Source of the DNA: an uncultured Alteromonas sp.
Lineage (GTDB): Bacteria > Pseudomonadota > Gammaproteobacteria > Enterobacterales > Alteromonadaceae
Length of the DNA stretch: 64,000 nucleotides
Direction of reading: 5' to 3'
Assembly: GCF_913058315.1 (NCBI RefSeq)
Contig: NZ_CAJXQY010000005.1
Span: 1-64,000 of the forward strand
Below are positions 36,283 through 45,929 of the stretch, piece by piece. The notes under the pieces were generated by a model. That model was not told the origin of the DNA. It did not search any database and saw nothing but the letters and a program-made list of their open reading frames with translations. Every line of letters begins with the position of its first letter. Position 1 is the stretch's first letter. The position numbers were made by a program, and so were the translations under genes.

Positions 36283-36819
36283 CTATTCCTCCAGTTCCAG
36301 TAATTTAGCCCGAAATTCAGGCTCGGTGGTTTGTGGCCCCAGCCAGATATTAAAAAACCATTCGCCAAAGGCCGGGTCGTCAACCTCGCCGACCAGTTTG
36401 TCATTGTGAAAAAAACGGGTTATCCCTTCGCCGGTTTTGATTCCGGTGATGGTGTCCTGTTCTTTTACGTCAGGGAAAATTTGCTGCATGGTGCTTTGCC
36501 AGCGTTCTATGCGGGATTTATCCGACAGTCCCTGCTCGCGCATTTCTTTAATGGACCGCTCAGCAATATCATCACCATCAAAATCGCGTAAATAGGTGAG
36601 AGCCAGCGCAAAGGCGGCTTCTGGTTCCCACTGTCCTTGCGGGGCAAACAACCGGGCATCATAAACATCCCAGAACAAATAGGAATATCGGGCCTCGCCC
36701 ACCTTCGATGCACCAGGCACCGCCGCACTGATTAATTCGGGAACGCCTGCGCTGGCCTGTACAGCGCTACTCATAATGAGCAATGTCAGGGCGTACGCCC
36801 GTTGCAAAGATTTTTTCAT
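36283..36819 (-). CDS. Chalcone isomerase-like exported protein
   Basis: This 178-aa protein has a signal peptide (ALTLLIMSSAVQASA) and the bacterial chalcone-isomerase-like domain: VGEARYSYLFWDVYDARLFAP, ALTYLRDFDGDDIAERSIKE and FGEWFFNIWLGPQT. Family members bind fatty acid-like ligands in some organisms, and isomerase activity is doubtful here. It is upstream of, and probably co-transcribed with, the DUF3833 lipoprotein. Confidence 0.85.
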   Translation of the reverse strand: MKKSLQRAYALTLLIMSSAVQASAGVPELISAAVPGASKVGEARYSYLFWDVYDARLFAPQGQWEPEAAFALALTYLRDFDGDDIAERSIKEMREQGLSDKSRIERWQSTMQQIFPDVKEQDTITGIKTGEGITRFFHNDKLVGEVDDPAFGEWFFNIWLGPQTTEPEFRAKLLELEE

Positions 36820-36956
36820 AGATACTCCGCAAAACCTGATGCTTCTTATACCCGGCTAGGCTCGTTCATGATCACATCTGCCTGAATGACGATGATTGAT
36901 CTTTTTAATCGCTGCGATTACCCTGCTCTACTGGTCAATTTTGAACGCCTCTCACC

Positions 36957-37874
36957 ATGCATTCTGGGCACTTGCCACGTCAATTAGGGCTTAGCCTTCC
37001 ATCCCCGCTGCAGCGTTTTACGCCGGACTGGCCGGGCGCAGAGAAAGTCACTTTATGGGTTAAACGTGACGACCTTATCCACCCCATCATTTCGGGTAAC
37101 AAGTGGCGCAAGCTGAGTCAGTTGCTGGCAGAGAACGCCTCCACAGCGCAACATATTGTTAGCTTTGGTGGTGGATTCTCTAATCATCTGCATGCCCTTG
37201 GCTGGTGCTGCCACCAGTTGGGTATTGAGTTTACGGCGCTGATTCGGGGCAATTATTCTGCTTCACCGACACCGATGATCAACGACCTGTGTCACTGGCA
37301 GGCCAATATTCGTTATCTCACCAAGCTGGACTATAAAAAGCGTGACGACCCCGATTACGTGGAACAGTTAAGGCAGCAATATCCCCAGGCCCTGATTATT
37401 CCTGAAGGGGGCAGTCAGCAATCGGCCCTGAGCGGAGTGCAAGCTCTGCTTGAGGAATGCCATACCACCTTCGACCAAATAGTCACCCCTGTTGCCAGTG
37501 GCGCCACCATGGCAGGCCTGATTGCCGGTAGTAACGAAAGTCAGCAGGTTTTGGGTATTGCAGTTCTGAATGGGGTTGGGTATCTTGAAAATCTGGTAGC
37601 ACAATTTTTACCCGAAACAGCCGATCGTCGCTGGCAAATTTTACATCACCATCACCATGGGGGTTATGCCCGTACATCCTCACCACTGCTCGATTTGTGT
37701 GAGGAAATGCGGCAACGTTATGCTATTCCTGTGGAGCCGGTGTATTCGGGTAAGGTATTTTTCGCCGTCAAACAGTTGCTGGCGCAGGGGTACTTTGCCG
37801 CCGGCCAGCGTATTTTATTATTGCACACCGGTGGATTACAGGGTGCCCGGATTGATCCTCAGGGCACTTCATAA
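36957..37874 (+). CDS. 1-aminocyclopropane-1-carboxylate deaminase / D-cysteine desulfhydrase family
   Basis: This 305-aa PLP enzyme of fold type II opens with LPRQLGLSLPSPLQRF and has the PLP lysine in LIHPIISGNKWRKLSQLL. IVSFGGGFSNHLHALGW carries the nucleophile-region Ser, and TPVASGATMAGLIAG holds the phosphate-binding turn. Relatives degrade D-cysteine or ACC. The sequence alone does not decide the substrate. It is followed 41 bases later by an unknown 135-aa gene. Confidence 0.87.
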   Translation: MHSGHLPRQLGLSLPSPLQRFTPDWPGAEKVTLWVKRDDLIHPIISGNKWRKLSQLLAENASTAQHIVSFGGGFSNHLHALGWCCHQLGIEFTALIRGNYSASPTPMINDLCHWQANIRYLTKLDYKKRDDPDYVEQLRQQYPQALIIPEGGSQQSALSGVQALLEECHTTFDQIVTPVASGATMAGLIAGSNESQQVLGIAVLNGVGYLENLVAQFLPETADRRWQILHHHHHGGYARTSSPLLDLCEEMRQRYAIPVEPVYSGKVFFAVKQLLAQGYFAAGQRILLLHTGGLQGARIDPQGTS

Positions 37875-37915
37875 CGTTACCAACTAAGAGCAGTAAAAAC
37901 GAACAGGGAGACTAC

Positions 37916-38323
37916 ATGAGTGACAATCACACCGTTTTTTCACGTCCTGGCCAACTGTTAATTGACCGGTCGTTGGCCCTGTGTAAAACATTGCTGCGTA
38001 TGGAAAACTCGTTTTATCCCTTCGCCGCTATCTATGAAAACGGGCGTATCGGGTGTTTGTTCAGTGAAGACTTTGGGGTTGAGAATCCAGGCGAAATGCA
38101 GATTCTGGAGCACCTGCAGTGGCGCATTATTGACAACATAACCGACAACGATGCCTACGCAACACTGGTGTATGCGGCACAAATTGAAATCAATGAGCAA
38201 GAGGCTCAGGATGCCATTGTGATTACTTTGTGCGAGCCCAACCGCCCGGAGCGCTCGGTGGTTTATCCTTATTACCGCCAAAATCAGCGTGTCATCCTGG
38301 CACCACCGCTGGTCGAAAAGTAA
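37916..38323 (+). CDS. Conserved-looking unknown protein, 135 aa
   Basis: I do not recognise this gene. It has a strong ribosome site (AACAGGGAGACTAC) and a balanced soluble composition without signal or membrane segments. Parts such as LCKTLLRMENSFYPFAAIYE, GRIGCLFSEDFG and ERSVVYPYYRQNQRVIL look like a compact alpha/beta fold. It lies between a PLP enzyme and the carboxynorspermidine genes on the same strand. Confidence 0.7.
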   Translation: MSDNHTVFSRPGQLLIDRSLALCKTLLRMENSFYPFAAIYENGRIGCLFSEDFGVENPGEMQILEHLQWRIIDNITDNDAYATLVYAAQIEINEQEAQDAIVITLCEPNRPERSVVYPYYRQNQRVILAPPLVEK

Positions 38324-38469
38324 ACACCATTAATCATCCATCAACGAGGCAAAAACTGGCTTTTGCCGCTATGCTTTCAGGCTATGGACGGTCAACTTTG
38401 CTTGCCTATTTTCCGCCGTCTGATAGCATTCATCGCAAATTTTAAATCCATTACCAAAGGGATAATTAT

Positions 38470-39672
38470 ATGTCTCGAGTTCTGATTATCGGCGCCGGTG
38501 GCGTAGCGGCAGTTACCATCAAAAAATGTGCTCGTTTACCTGAGTATTTTGACGAAATCTATCTGGCCAGCCGGACGGTTTCCAAGTGCGAAGCATTACA
38601 ACAGGAAGTCGGCGCAGATCGCGTAAAAGGCGTATTCGCCGTTGACGCCGACGATGCTAAAGCCGTTGAAGCCTTAATTAACGACGTTAACCCGGATCTG
38701 GTGGTTAACCTGGCGCTGCCGTATCAGGATCTGCCGATTATGGATGCGTGTCTGGCAACCCAAACGGACTACCTGGATACCGCCAACTACGAGCCAAAAG
38801 AAGTGGCTAAATTCGAGTACAGCTGGCAATGGGCGTATCAGGACAAATTTAAAGAGGCCGGCATCATGGCCCTGCTGGGAAGCGGCTTCGATCCGGGTGT
38901 GACCAACGTTTACACCGCCTACGCGGCAAAGCACTATTTCGACGAAATTCACTACCTGGATATCGTTGACTGTAACGGCGGCGACCATGGTCAGGCTTTC
39001 GCCACCAACTTCAATCCGGAAATCAATATTCGCGAAATCACTCAGCGTGGCCGCTTTTGGGAAGACGGCGAGTGGAAAGAAACCGATCCACTGAGCGTGC
39101 GTGAAGATCTGGACTATCAGAACATTGGCGTGCGCGCTTCGTATCTGATGTTCCATGAAGAGTTAGAGTCTATCGTTAAGCACTTCCCTTCGTTGAAACG
39201 CGCCCGTTTCTGGATGACCTTTGGCGACGCTTACCTCACGCATCTGCGCGTACTGGAAGGCATCGGCATGACCAGCATTGAACCGGTAGAGTTCCAGGGC
39301 CAGCAAATTGTGCCGCTGGAGTTTTTAAAGGCCGTATTGCCTAACCCAGGTTCACTGGCGGAAGGCTATACCGGAATGACCTGTATCGGAACCTATATTA
39401 CCGGTATCAAAGACGGCAAAGAAAAAACCATTTTCATTTACAACAACTGTGAGCACGCCGTATGTAATGATGAAGTGGGTGCTCAGGCAGTTTCATACAC
39501 CACCGGTGTTCCTGCGATGATTGGCGCCATGATGATGCTTCAGGGTAAATGGCGTAAACCCGGTGTCTGGAACATGGAACAGTTTGATCCGGATCCGTTT
39601 ATGGATGAGCTCAATAAACACGGCCTGCCCTGGCACGTACTCGAATGTGACAGCAGTCCTTTCAGCAAGTAA
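38470..39672 (+). CDS. Carboxynorspermidine synthase (saccharopine dehydrogenase family)
   Basis: It condenses aspartate semialdehyde with diaminopropane or putrescine and reduces the product to carboxynorspermidine or carboxyspermidine. It has 400 aa. The NADP-binding motif is RVLIIGAGGVAAVTIKKCA. The body has LLGSGFDPGVTNVYTAY and DCNGGDHGQAFATNFNPEIN, typical of CANSDH (Lys1-like) proteins. AAAGGGATAATT is the ribosome site. The decarboxylase follows after 23 bases, completing the route to (nor)spermidine. Confidence 0.93.
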   Translation: MSRVLIIGAGGVAAVTIKKCARLPEYFDEIYLASRTVSKCEALQQEVGADRVKGVFAVDADDAKAVEALINDVNPDLVVNLALPYQDLPIMDACLATQTDYLDTANYEPKEVAKFEYSWQWAYQDKFKEAGIMALLGSGFDPGVTNVYTAYAAKHYFDEIHYLDIVDCNGGDHGQAFATNFNPEINIREITQRGRFWEDGEWKETDPLSVREDLDYQNIGVRASYLMFHEELESIVKHFPSLKRARFWMTFGDAYLTHLRVLEGIGMTSIEPVEFQGQQIVPLEFLKAVLPNPGSLAEGYTGMTCIGTYITGIKDGKEKTIFIYNNCEHAVCNDEVGAQAVSYTTGVPAMIGAMMMLQGKWRKPGVWNMEQFDPDPFMDELNKHGLPWHVLECDSSPFSK

Positions 39673-39695
39673 CGAGTATAACTGGAGACGATGGC

Positions 39696-40826
39696 GTGAC
39701 CGATTTAACCCAACGCACTGATATTCCTTCTCCCTGCTATGTGCTGGAAGAAGCGAAGCTGGTTAAAAACCTGCAGCTAATGCAGCGAGTGCAAAACGAA
39801 TCCGGGGCCAGAATTATTCTGGCGCTCAAAGGGTTCTCGATGTGGTCAACGTTTGACATTGTCAAACAGTATCTGCACGGCGCGACAGCCAGCTCGGTCT
39901 GGGAAGCCCGGCTGGCCAGTGAAATGGGTAAGGAAGTCCACGCCTATGCGCCGGCTTATAAAGCCAAGGATATTGCCGAACTGGCGGGACTGGTAAACCA
40001 CCTGTCCTTTAACAGCCTGAGCCAATGGCAGACTTATAAAACGGCTTTACCCGGTGTTTCACTGGGACTGCGAATTAATCCCGAGCATCAGGAAGCCGAC
40101 ACTCCGTTGTATGATCCGGCCGCGCCGGGTTCGCGACTGGGGATCCGGGCCAGTGAACTTGAAGGTATCGATTTAAGCGGTATCGACGGGTTTCACTGTC
40201 ATAACCTGTGCGAATGTGACTCGTTTGCCACAGCACGCACCCTGGAGGCTATCGAACAACGTTTCGGTCAATGGCTAGGTAAGCTTAAGTGGTTAAACCT
40301 GGGCGGTGGCCACCTTATGACCCGCGCTGGCTATGATGTAGAACACCTCATTAACACCCTTAAAGCCTTTAAAGCGAAATACCCTCATCTGGATGTGATC
40401 CTTGAGCCGGGTTCCGCTGTGGCCTGGCAAACCGGGCCGTTAATCGCGGAAGTGGTGGATATTGTGAACAACGAGGGGCCCATAGCGCTGTTGGATATTT
40501 CCGCCACCGCGCACATGCCGGATGTACTGGAAATGCCTTATCGTCCGGCTATATTGCACGGCGGACAACCCGGAGAACTCGGGCATGATGTCAAGTTAGG
40601 CGGCAACTCGTGCCTCGCCGGCGATGTTATAGATACCTATAGTTTCGCCGAGCCACTGGCAATTGGTACGCGCCTGCAGTTTGAAGACATGATGCATTAC
40701 ACCATGGTTAAAACCACGTTCTTCAACGGGGTAGAACACCCTGCGATCGGCATTTTACGCAGCAACGGCGATTTTGAACTGGTTCGTCAGTTTAGTTATG
40801 CCGACTTTAAGTCGCGCCTGTCGTAA
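39696..40826 (+). CDS. nspC: Carboxynorspermidine decarboxylase
   Basis: This PLP decarboxylase of the alanine racemase fold turns carboxynorspermidine or carboxyspermidine into norspermidine or spermidine. It has 376 aa. The PLP lysine lies in IILALKGFSMWS (Lys45). Conserved parts are GSRLGIRASELEGIDLSGIDG, FHCHNLCECDSF, GGGHLMTRAGYD and EPGSAVAWQTGPL. It starts with GTG behind GGAG. The ATG five bases upstream is out of frame and closes at once. It forms an operon with the synthase and ends in a strong terminator. Confidence 0.95.
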   Translation: MTDLTQRTDIPSPCYVLEEAKLVKNLQLMQRVQNESGARIILALKGFSMWSTFDIVKQYLHGATASSVWEARLASEMGKEVHAYAPAYKAKDIAELAGLVNHLSFNSLSQWQTYKTALPGVSLGLRINPEHQEADTPLYDPAAPGSRLGIRASELEGIDLSGIDGFHCHNLCECDSFATARTLEAIEQRFGQWLGKLKWLNLGGGHLMTRAGYDVEHLINTLKAFKAKYPHLDVILEPGSAVAWQTGPLIAEVVDIVNNEGPIALLDISATAHMPDVLEMPYRPAILHGGQPGELGHDVKLGGNSCLAGDVIDTYSFAEPLAIGTRLQFEDMMHYTMVKTTFFNGVEHPAIGILRSNGDFELVRQFSYADFKSRLS

Positions 40827-40846
40827 AACCCGACATCAGTCAGTTA

Positions 40847-40880
40847 AAAGAAGGCCGTTATTTTCTGCGGCCTTCTTTTT
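40847..40880 (+). terminator. Intrinsic terminator after nspC
   Basis: AGAAGGCCG pairs with CGGCCTTCT around a 9-base loop, followed by a T run. The A run on the left makes it usable by the opposite gene as well. Confidence 0.85.
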
Positions 40881-40883
40881 GAT

Positions 40884-41150
40884 TTAAAGAATACCGTGTC
40901 CGCGGGTAATACCGCTGGGGGCAATTTTCCCTTCAGCCAGAACCGTGTCATCCAGTTTAATTTTAAACGGGCTGTCCGCTTTGCCCACAATACTGTATTC
41001 AAACCCATAGAGATGGTTGTCATGAATATGCACGGTTGCCGAACGGGCCGGCGAGACGAGTTCATAGACACCGTTGTCGGCATGCTCGTTGATGATATTC
41101 ACCATCCAGTTACCGTGTTCCATATCGATATTGAGCGTTTTCTCCAGCAT
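40884..41150 (-). CDS. Unknown small protein, 88 aa
   Basis: I do not recognise it. The ATG at 41150 has GGAG at 8-base spacing. The protein looks like a small beta-rich soluble domain (ATVHIHDNHLYGFEYSIVGK, then FKIKLDDTVLAEGKI). It has no signal or membrane segment. It ends three bases from the nspC terminator. Confidence 0.6.
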   Translation of the reverse strand: MLEKTLNIDMEHGNWMVNIINEHADNGVYELVSPARSATVHIHDNHLYGFEYSIVGKADSPFKIKLDDTVLAEGKIAPSGITRGHGIL

Positions 41151-41287
41151 TCGTTAATCTCCGAAAAACGTTATGTGTCACCTGAAATAACTAAAGAAGC
41201 ACACTGCACTTGCCAGCGTGAGGATATTAGAATTATTGGTATAACGGCCTTAGAACAAACAGCCAGACGTAGGATAAATCGATAAAT

Positions 41288-42121
41288 TTATTCTAGGGCC
41301 AAACCGGCCTGATACAAAGCGTTTTTCTTAAGCTGATAATGATCTGCCACAATGGCAGCAGCTTTTTTAAGCGGCAAATCCTGTTTCAGGCGTTTAAGCA
41401 GCGCCATCGCTTCCGTGGGCAGTTCATCACTGGCAGGCGGTGCACCGGCGACCATTAGCACAAATTCCCCCTTCTGATGCACAGCATCTTCTTCCAGCCA
41501 GGCAATAACCCCGTCCGGCGTATCACTGATATAAGTTTCAAAGGTTTTGGTTAGTTCTTTGGCCAGCACCAGATGGCGCTCGGCACCCAACGCCGCTTTG
41601 ATATCGTTAACAGTATCCAGTATGCGCCGCGGCGCTTCATAAAATACGCTGGTGCAGGTACGGTCAACCAGGGTTGCCAGCACATTCATACGAGCCTGGT
41701 TCTTTACCGGTAAAAAACCTTCAAAAATAAACCGGTCGGTGGCCAGCCCCGAAGCGCTCAGCGCGGTAATCGCAGCACAAGGGCCCGGCAGGGCAACGAC
41801 ATTAATATTCTTAGCCCGGCAGGCTCTTACCAGTACAAAACCGGGATCGCTGATCAAAGGAGTGCCCGCATCACTGATGAGCGCTACCGATTCACCGTCG
41901 AGCAGTTTGTTGCACAACATTTGTGTGCGCTTTTCTTCATTGTGATCGTGCAGTGACAGGGTTTTCGCCTGAATCGTAAAGTGCTGTAACAGCTTCTGGC
42001 TGTGACGGGTATCCTCCGCAGCAATCCAGTTCACCGAACCTAACACTTCAATGGCACGCTGAGTAATATCCTGCAGGTTACCAATAGGCGTAGGGACAAT
42101 GTAAAGTGTGGCTGCGGTCAT
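41288..42121 (-). CDS. rsmI: 16S rRNA (cytidine1402-2'-O)-methyltransferase RsmI
   Basis: This SAM-dependent enzyme 2'-O-methylates C1402 in the decoding centre. It has 277 aa of the tetrapyrrole-methylase fold: LYIVPTPIGNLQDITQRA, AAEDTRHSQKLLQHF, LISDAGTPLISDPGFVLVRA, VALPGPCAAITALSASGL and the Lys-rich end AAAIVADHYQLKKNALYQ. It is divergent from lpoA as in E. coli (yraL|yraM). Confidence 0.97.
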   Translation of the reverse strand: MTAATLYIVPTPIGNLQDITQRAIEVLGSVNWIAAEDTRHSQKLLQHFTIQAKTLSLHDHNEEKRTQMLCNKLLDGESVALISDAGTPLISDPGFVLVRACRAKNINVVALPGPCAAITALSASGLATDRFIFEGFLPVKNQARMNVLATLVDRTCTSVFYEAPRRILDTVNDIKAALGAERHLVLAKELTKTFETYISDTPDGVIAWLEEDAVHQKGEFVLMVAGAPPASDELPTEAMALLKRLKQDLPLKKAAAIVADHYQLKKNALYQAGLALE

Positions 42122-42298
42122 AACGAAAAATCCGGGAACAGGGAAAGGCTGCCAATATACCTGTTTGTGCCAGTGGCGGAAACCTTTGCGTGGGATTGCC
42201 CGGTCAATCGGCCAGAATTTGGATTAACCCGTAGATTTTCATTATCAGTCAGTTAAACTGGCTATTCAGGAATAATTGTATGGAATCGCTGACCCTTT

Positions 42299-44212
42299 AT
42301 GCGCCGATCTTACCCATGGTTACTGTTTGGTTTGAGTGTGACATTGCTGTTGTACGGTTGCGGTTCTACAGCGCCCACCACTCGCGCCCCCGTTACAACG
42401 CCGGTAAAACAAACACCGACAGAAGATGTTGACAAGACCCCGCTGACACCGGCAATGATAGTGGCGAATGCACAAGACCTGTGGCAGGAGACCGGTGATA
42501 AAAACCTGCGCAATGGTGCTCTGCTGGATGCTGCGGAAGCCTTTCTGGCTAGCGGCGAGCCGGCAAAAGCCAGTCAGATTACCTACATGCTGCGCGATCA
42601 ACTTCAGCAACCTGCCCAGCAAAACCGCTATCAGTTACTGCTGGTTGAACTTTACGGCAATGATCCCCGTGTAGGCAGCGCCCAGCGGCTCGAGCTGCTG
42701 CAATCAATTAACGCTTCAGACCCCGTTGTTACAGCGCGAAAATTTGCCTTAATGGCGGTCGAACATGCCCGCCTCGGGCAGTGGCTGGCAGCCGCCAATG
42801 CGTTGCTGATGAGTGATGAGACAACCCCTGAACACATTGCACAAGCCTGGCAATGGGTTAATCAGGCAACGCCCGGACAGCTGCAAAACAGCGCCCGTTT
42901 TACCAAACTCCCGGCTTACGTTTCATTACGCCAGCTTATTCTGGAACATGGCTTTGAGCCAGAGATGCTCAAACAACAACTCAGCCAGTATCAGCGGGTT
43001 TTTCGCAATCATCCCCTGGTAACACACTGGCCGGATAACCTTAGCAACCTCGCTCAGCTGACGCCAACCAGCCGCGCAACCATTGTGGTTATGTTACCGC
43101 TGAGTGGCCGCCTGCAAGTGACTGGTTCGGCAATTAAAGAAGGGATTCTGGCAGCCTACTTTAATGATGCCAGTGCCATGAACGCAACCCAGATCCCTGA
43201 GCTGCAATTTGTTGATACCAATGGTGTCAGCGCTGACGAGCTGGTAGCCGCCGCGGCCGATGCAGACTGGATAATTGGCCCCCTGCTGAAGGAGAATGTC
43301 GATGCCGTGTTGCCAAAACTGAGTGGCCAGCACCGCATTCTGACGCTGAACCGCCCAGAAACAGCCATGCCAGCAATTGGCGATACTGAGCAGGCAGAAG
43401 AACGCCTGCCAGCCAGCTTTAGCTCGCAGGTTTACTACGCACTGGCCCCGGAAGATGAAGCCAGCCAGTTAGCCGAGCGGGTCTTTGCACAGGGGCGTCG
43501 TTCACCTGTACTGGTGGCCTCAGAAAACACTCTGCATCAGCGGATGCAAGACGCCTTTTTAAGCCGCTGGCAACAACTCACCAGCGGTTTGGCGGCCAGT
43601 CAGCACAGTGCCCCGACCCTGGTGACTTATTCCGACAACAATACCCTGCGCGAAGGAATTTTAGAGGCGTTAGACGTTGCCCAGAGTAAGGAACGAATTA
43701 AAGAGATCCAGAGCTTTGCCGACAATGAGTTATACAACATGTCGCGTAACCGACGCGATATTGATGCGGTAGTGGTGTTTACATCCCCCGAACAAACCGA
43801 ACTGGTTAACCCGGTCATTGAAGCCAGCATCAGTCCCTTTGGTGGCGTCACGGTTCCCGTTTTTGCCACCTCACGTTCCATTGATTATGCGCAGTCGCGT
43901 AACCAGTGGCGGGATTTGGAAAACCTGCATTTCCTCGATATGCCCTGGGTGCTGCCGGACAACCCGGCAAAAACACTGGCTGCCCAGGCCGAAGCCCTGT
44001 GGCCACAACGCCCCACCCCGCTGCAACGACTGTTTGCCTTTGGCGTGGATGCCTACAACCTGCTCCCCCGCTTAAACAGTATGGCGTGGTTACCACAACT
44101 GCAATACCAGGGGCTGACGGGCGCTCTTAGTGTTAATCAGAACAACGAAATTGTGCGCAGTTTGCCTGAAGCAGTCGTAACTCAGGAGCGCGTTCAGGTA
44201 CTGGCCGAATAG
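42299..44212 (+). CDS. lpoA: Penicillin-binding protein activator LpoA
   Basis: This outer-membrane lipoprotein reaches through the periplasm to stimulate PBP1a. It has 637 aa. The signal ends in lipobox LYGC (Cys21). A Pro/Thr-rich linker is followed by a TPR-like helical domain (~40-260). A periplasmic-binding-like domain begins with IVVMLPLSGRLQVTGSAIKEG and ends LQYQGLTGALSVNQNNEI. The ribosome site is weak. It is the first gene of lpoA-yraN-diaA-dolP. Confidence 0.95.
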   Translation: MRRSYPWLLFGLSVTLLLYGCGSTAPTTRAPVTTPVKQTPTEDVDKTPLTPAMIVANAQDLWQETGDKNLRNGALLDAAEAFLASGEPAKASQITYMLRDQLQQPAQQNRYQLLLVELYGNDPRVGSAQRLELLQSINASDPVVTARKFALMAVEHARLGQWLAAANALLMSDETTPEHIAQAWQWVNQATPGQLQNSARFTKLPAYVSLRQLILEHGFEPEMLKQQLSQYQRVFRNHPLVTHWPDNLSNLAQLTPTSRATIVVMLPLSGRLQVTGSAIKEGILAAYFNDASAMNATQIPELQFVDTNGVSADELVAAAADADWIIGPLLKENVDAVLPKLSGQHRILTLNRPETAMPAIGDTEQAEERLPASFSSQVYYALAPEDEASQLAERVFAQGRRSPVLVASENTLHQRMQDAFLSRWQQLTSGLAASQHSAPTLVTYSDNNTLREGILEALDVAQSKERIKEIQSFADNELYNMSRNRRDIDAVVVFTSPEQTELVNPVIEASISPFGGVTVPVFATSRSIDYAQSRNQWRDLENLHFLDMPWVLPDNPAKTLAAQAEALWPQRPTPLQRLFAFGVDAYNLLPRLNSMAWLPQLQYQGLTGALSVNQNNEIVRSLPEAVVTQERVQVLAE

Positions 44213-44216
44213 CGTT

Positions 44217-45204
<988 letters not shown>

Positions 45205-45205
45205 A

Positions 45206-45787
45206 ATGCCTGCCCGTAAAGTACTCACCCTGGCTGCGGTGCTGATATTATCTAGCAGCCTTAACGGCTGTGCAGTAGTGGCTGTGGGTGCCGTGAGCGC
45301 CACGGCAGTGTCGGTGTCTAATGACCGGCGCACGGCTGGCACCCAGTTAGACGATTTTAATGCGCAGAATACCGCTTCCCGGCTAATAGGAAAGCAGGAA
45401 AACCTTAGCGAAACGGCCAATATTGAAGTGACCGTTTACAACAAGGTGGCGTTACTTACCGGGCAAGCGGCAAGCCAGGCCGATATTAAGCAGGCCGAAG
45501 AACAGATTCGCAGCATTAGTTATGTCAACAAGATCCATAATCAGATCCGTATTGGTCAGCCCATTGCCACCTCCAGTGAGCTTTATGACCGCTGGCTGGC
45601 CACCAAAATACGCACTAAGATTCTGGCCTCAGAGAAGGTGCCAACCTCTCAAATCAGTATTATTGTGGAAGATTCAGAAGTCTTTTTAATGGGGTTAGTT
45701 ACCAATCAGGAAGCCACCGCCGCGGTAGACATTGCTCGTCATGTGGACGGAGTCGCCCGGGTTATTCGCGCTTTTGAAATCTATTAG
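45206..45787 (+). CDS. dolP: Dual-BON lipoprotein DolP (YraP)
   Basis: This 193-aa outer-membrane lipoprotein is associated with envelope integrity and phospholipid binding. The start at 45206 lies one base after the diaA stop and gives a lipobox LNGC (Cys22). Two BON domains follow: ~50-115 (NIEVTVYNKVALLTGQAASQ) and ~125-193 (IIVEDSEVFLMGLVTNQEA). It is the last gene of the lpoA run. Confidence 0.94.
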   Translation: MPARKVLTLAAVLILSSSLNGCAVVAVGAVSATAVSVSNDRRTAGTQLDDFNAQNTASRLIGKQENLSETANIEVTVYNKVALLTGQAASQADIKQAEEQIRSISYVNKIHNQIRIGQPIATSSELYDRWLATKIRTKILASEKVPTSQISIIVEDSEVFLMGLVTNQEATAAVDIARHVDGVARVIRAFEIY

Positions 45788-45929
45788 ACAGACTGAAAAG
45801 GGTTAAATGAAACGCTTTTATTGACCCTGCTCAGCAAACCTTAATCAAATTATTTCGCTGATAGACAAAGGTGCTCGCTGCCTTTATGCTAAAAATACTA
45901 CTCTGCTTATGTTTATCGGATAATTGTGG

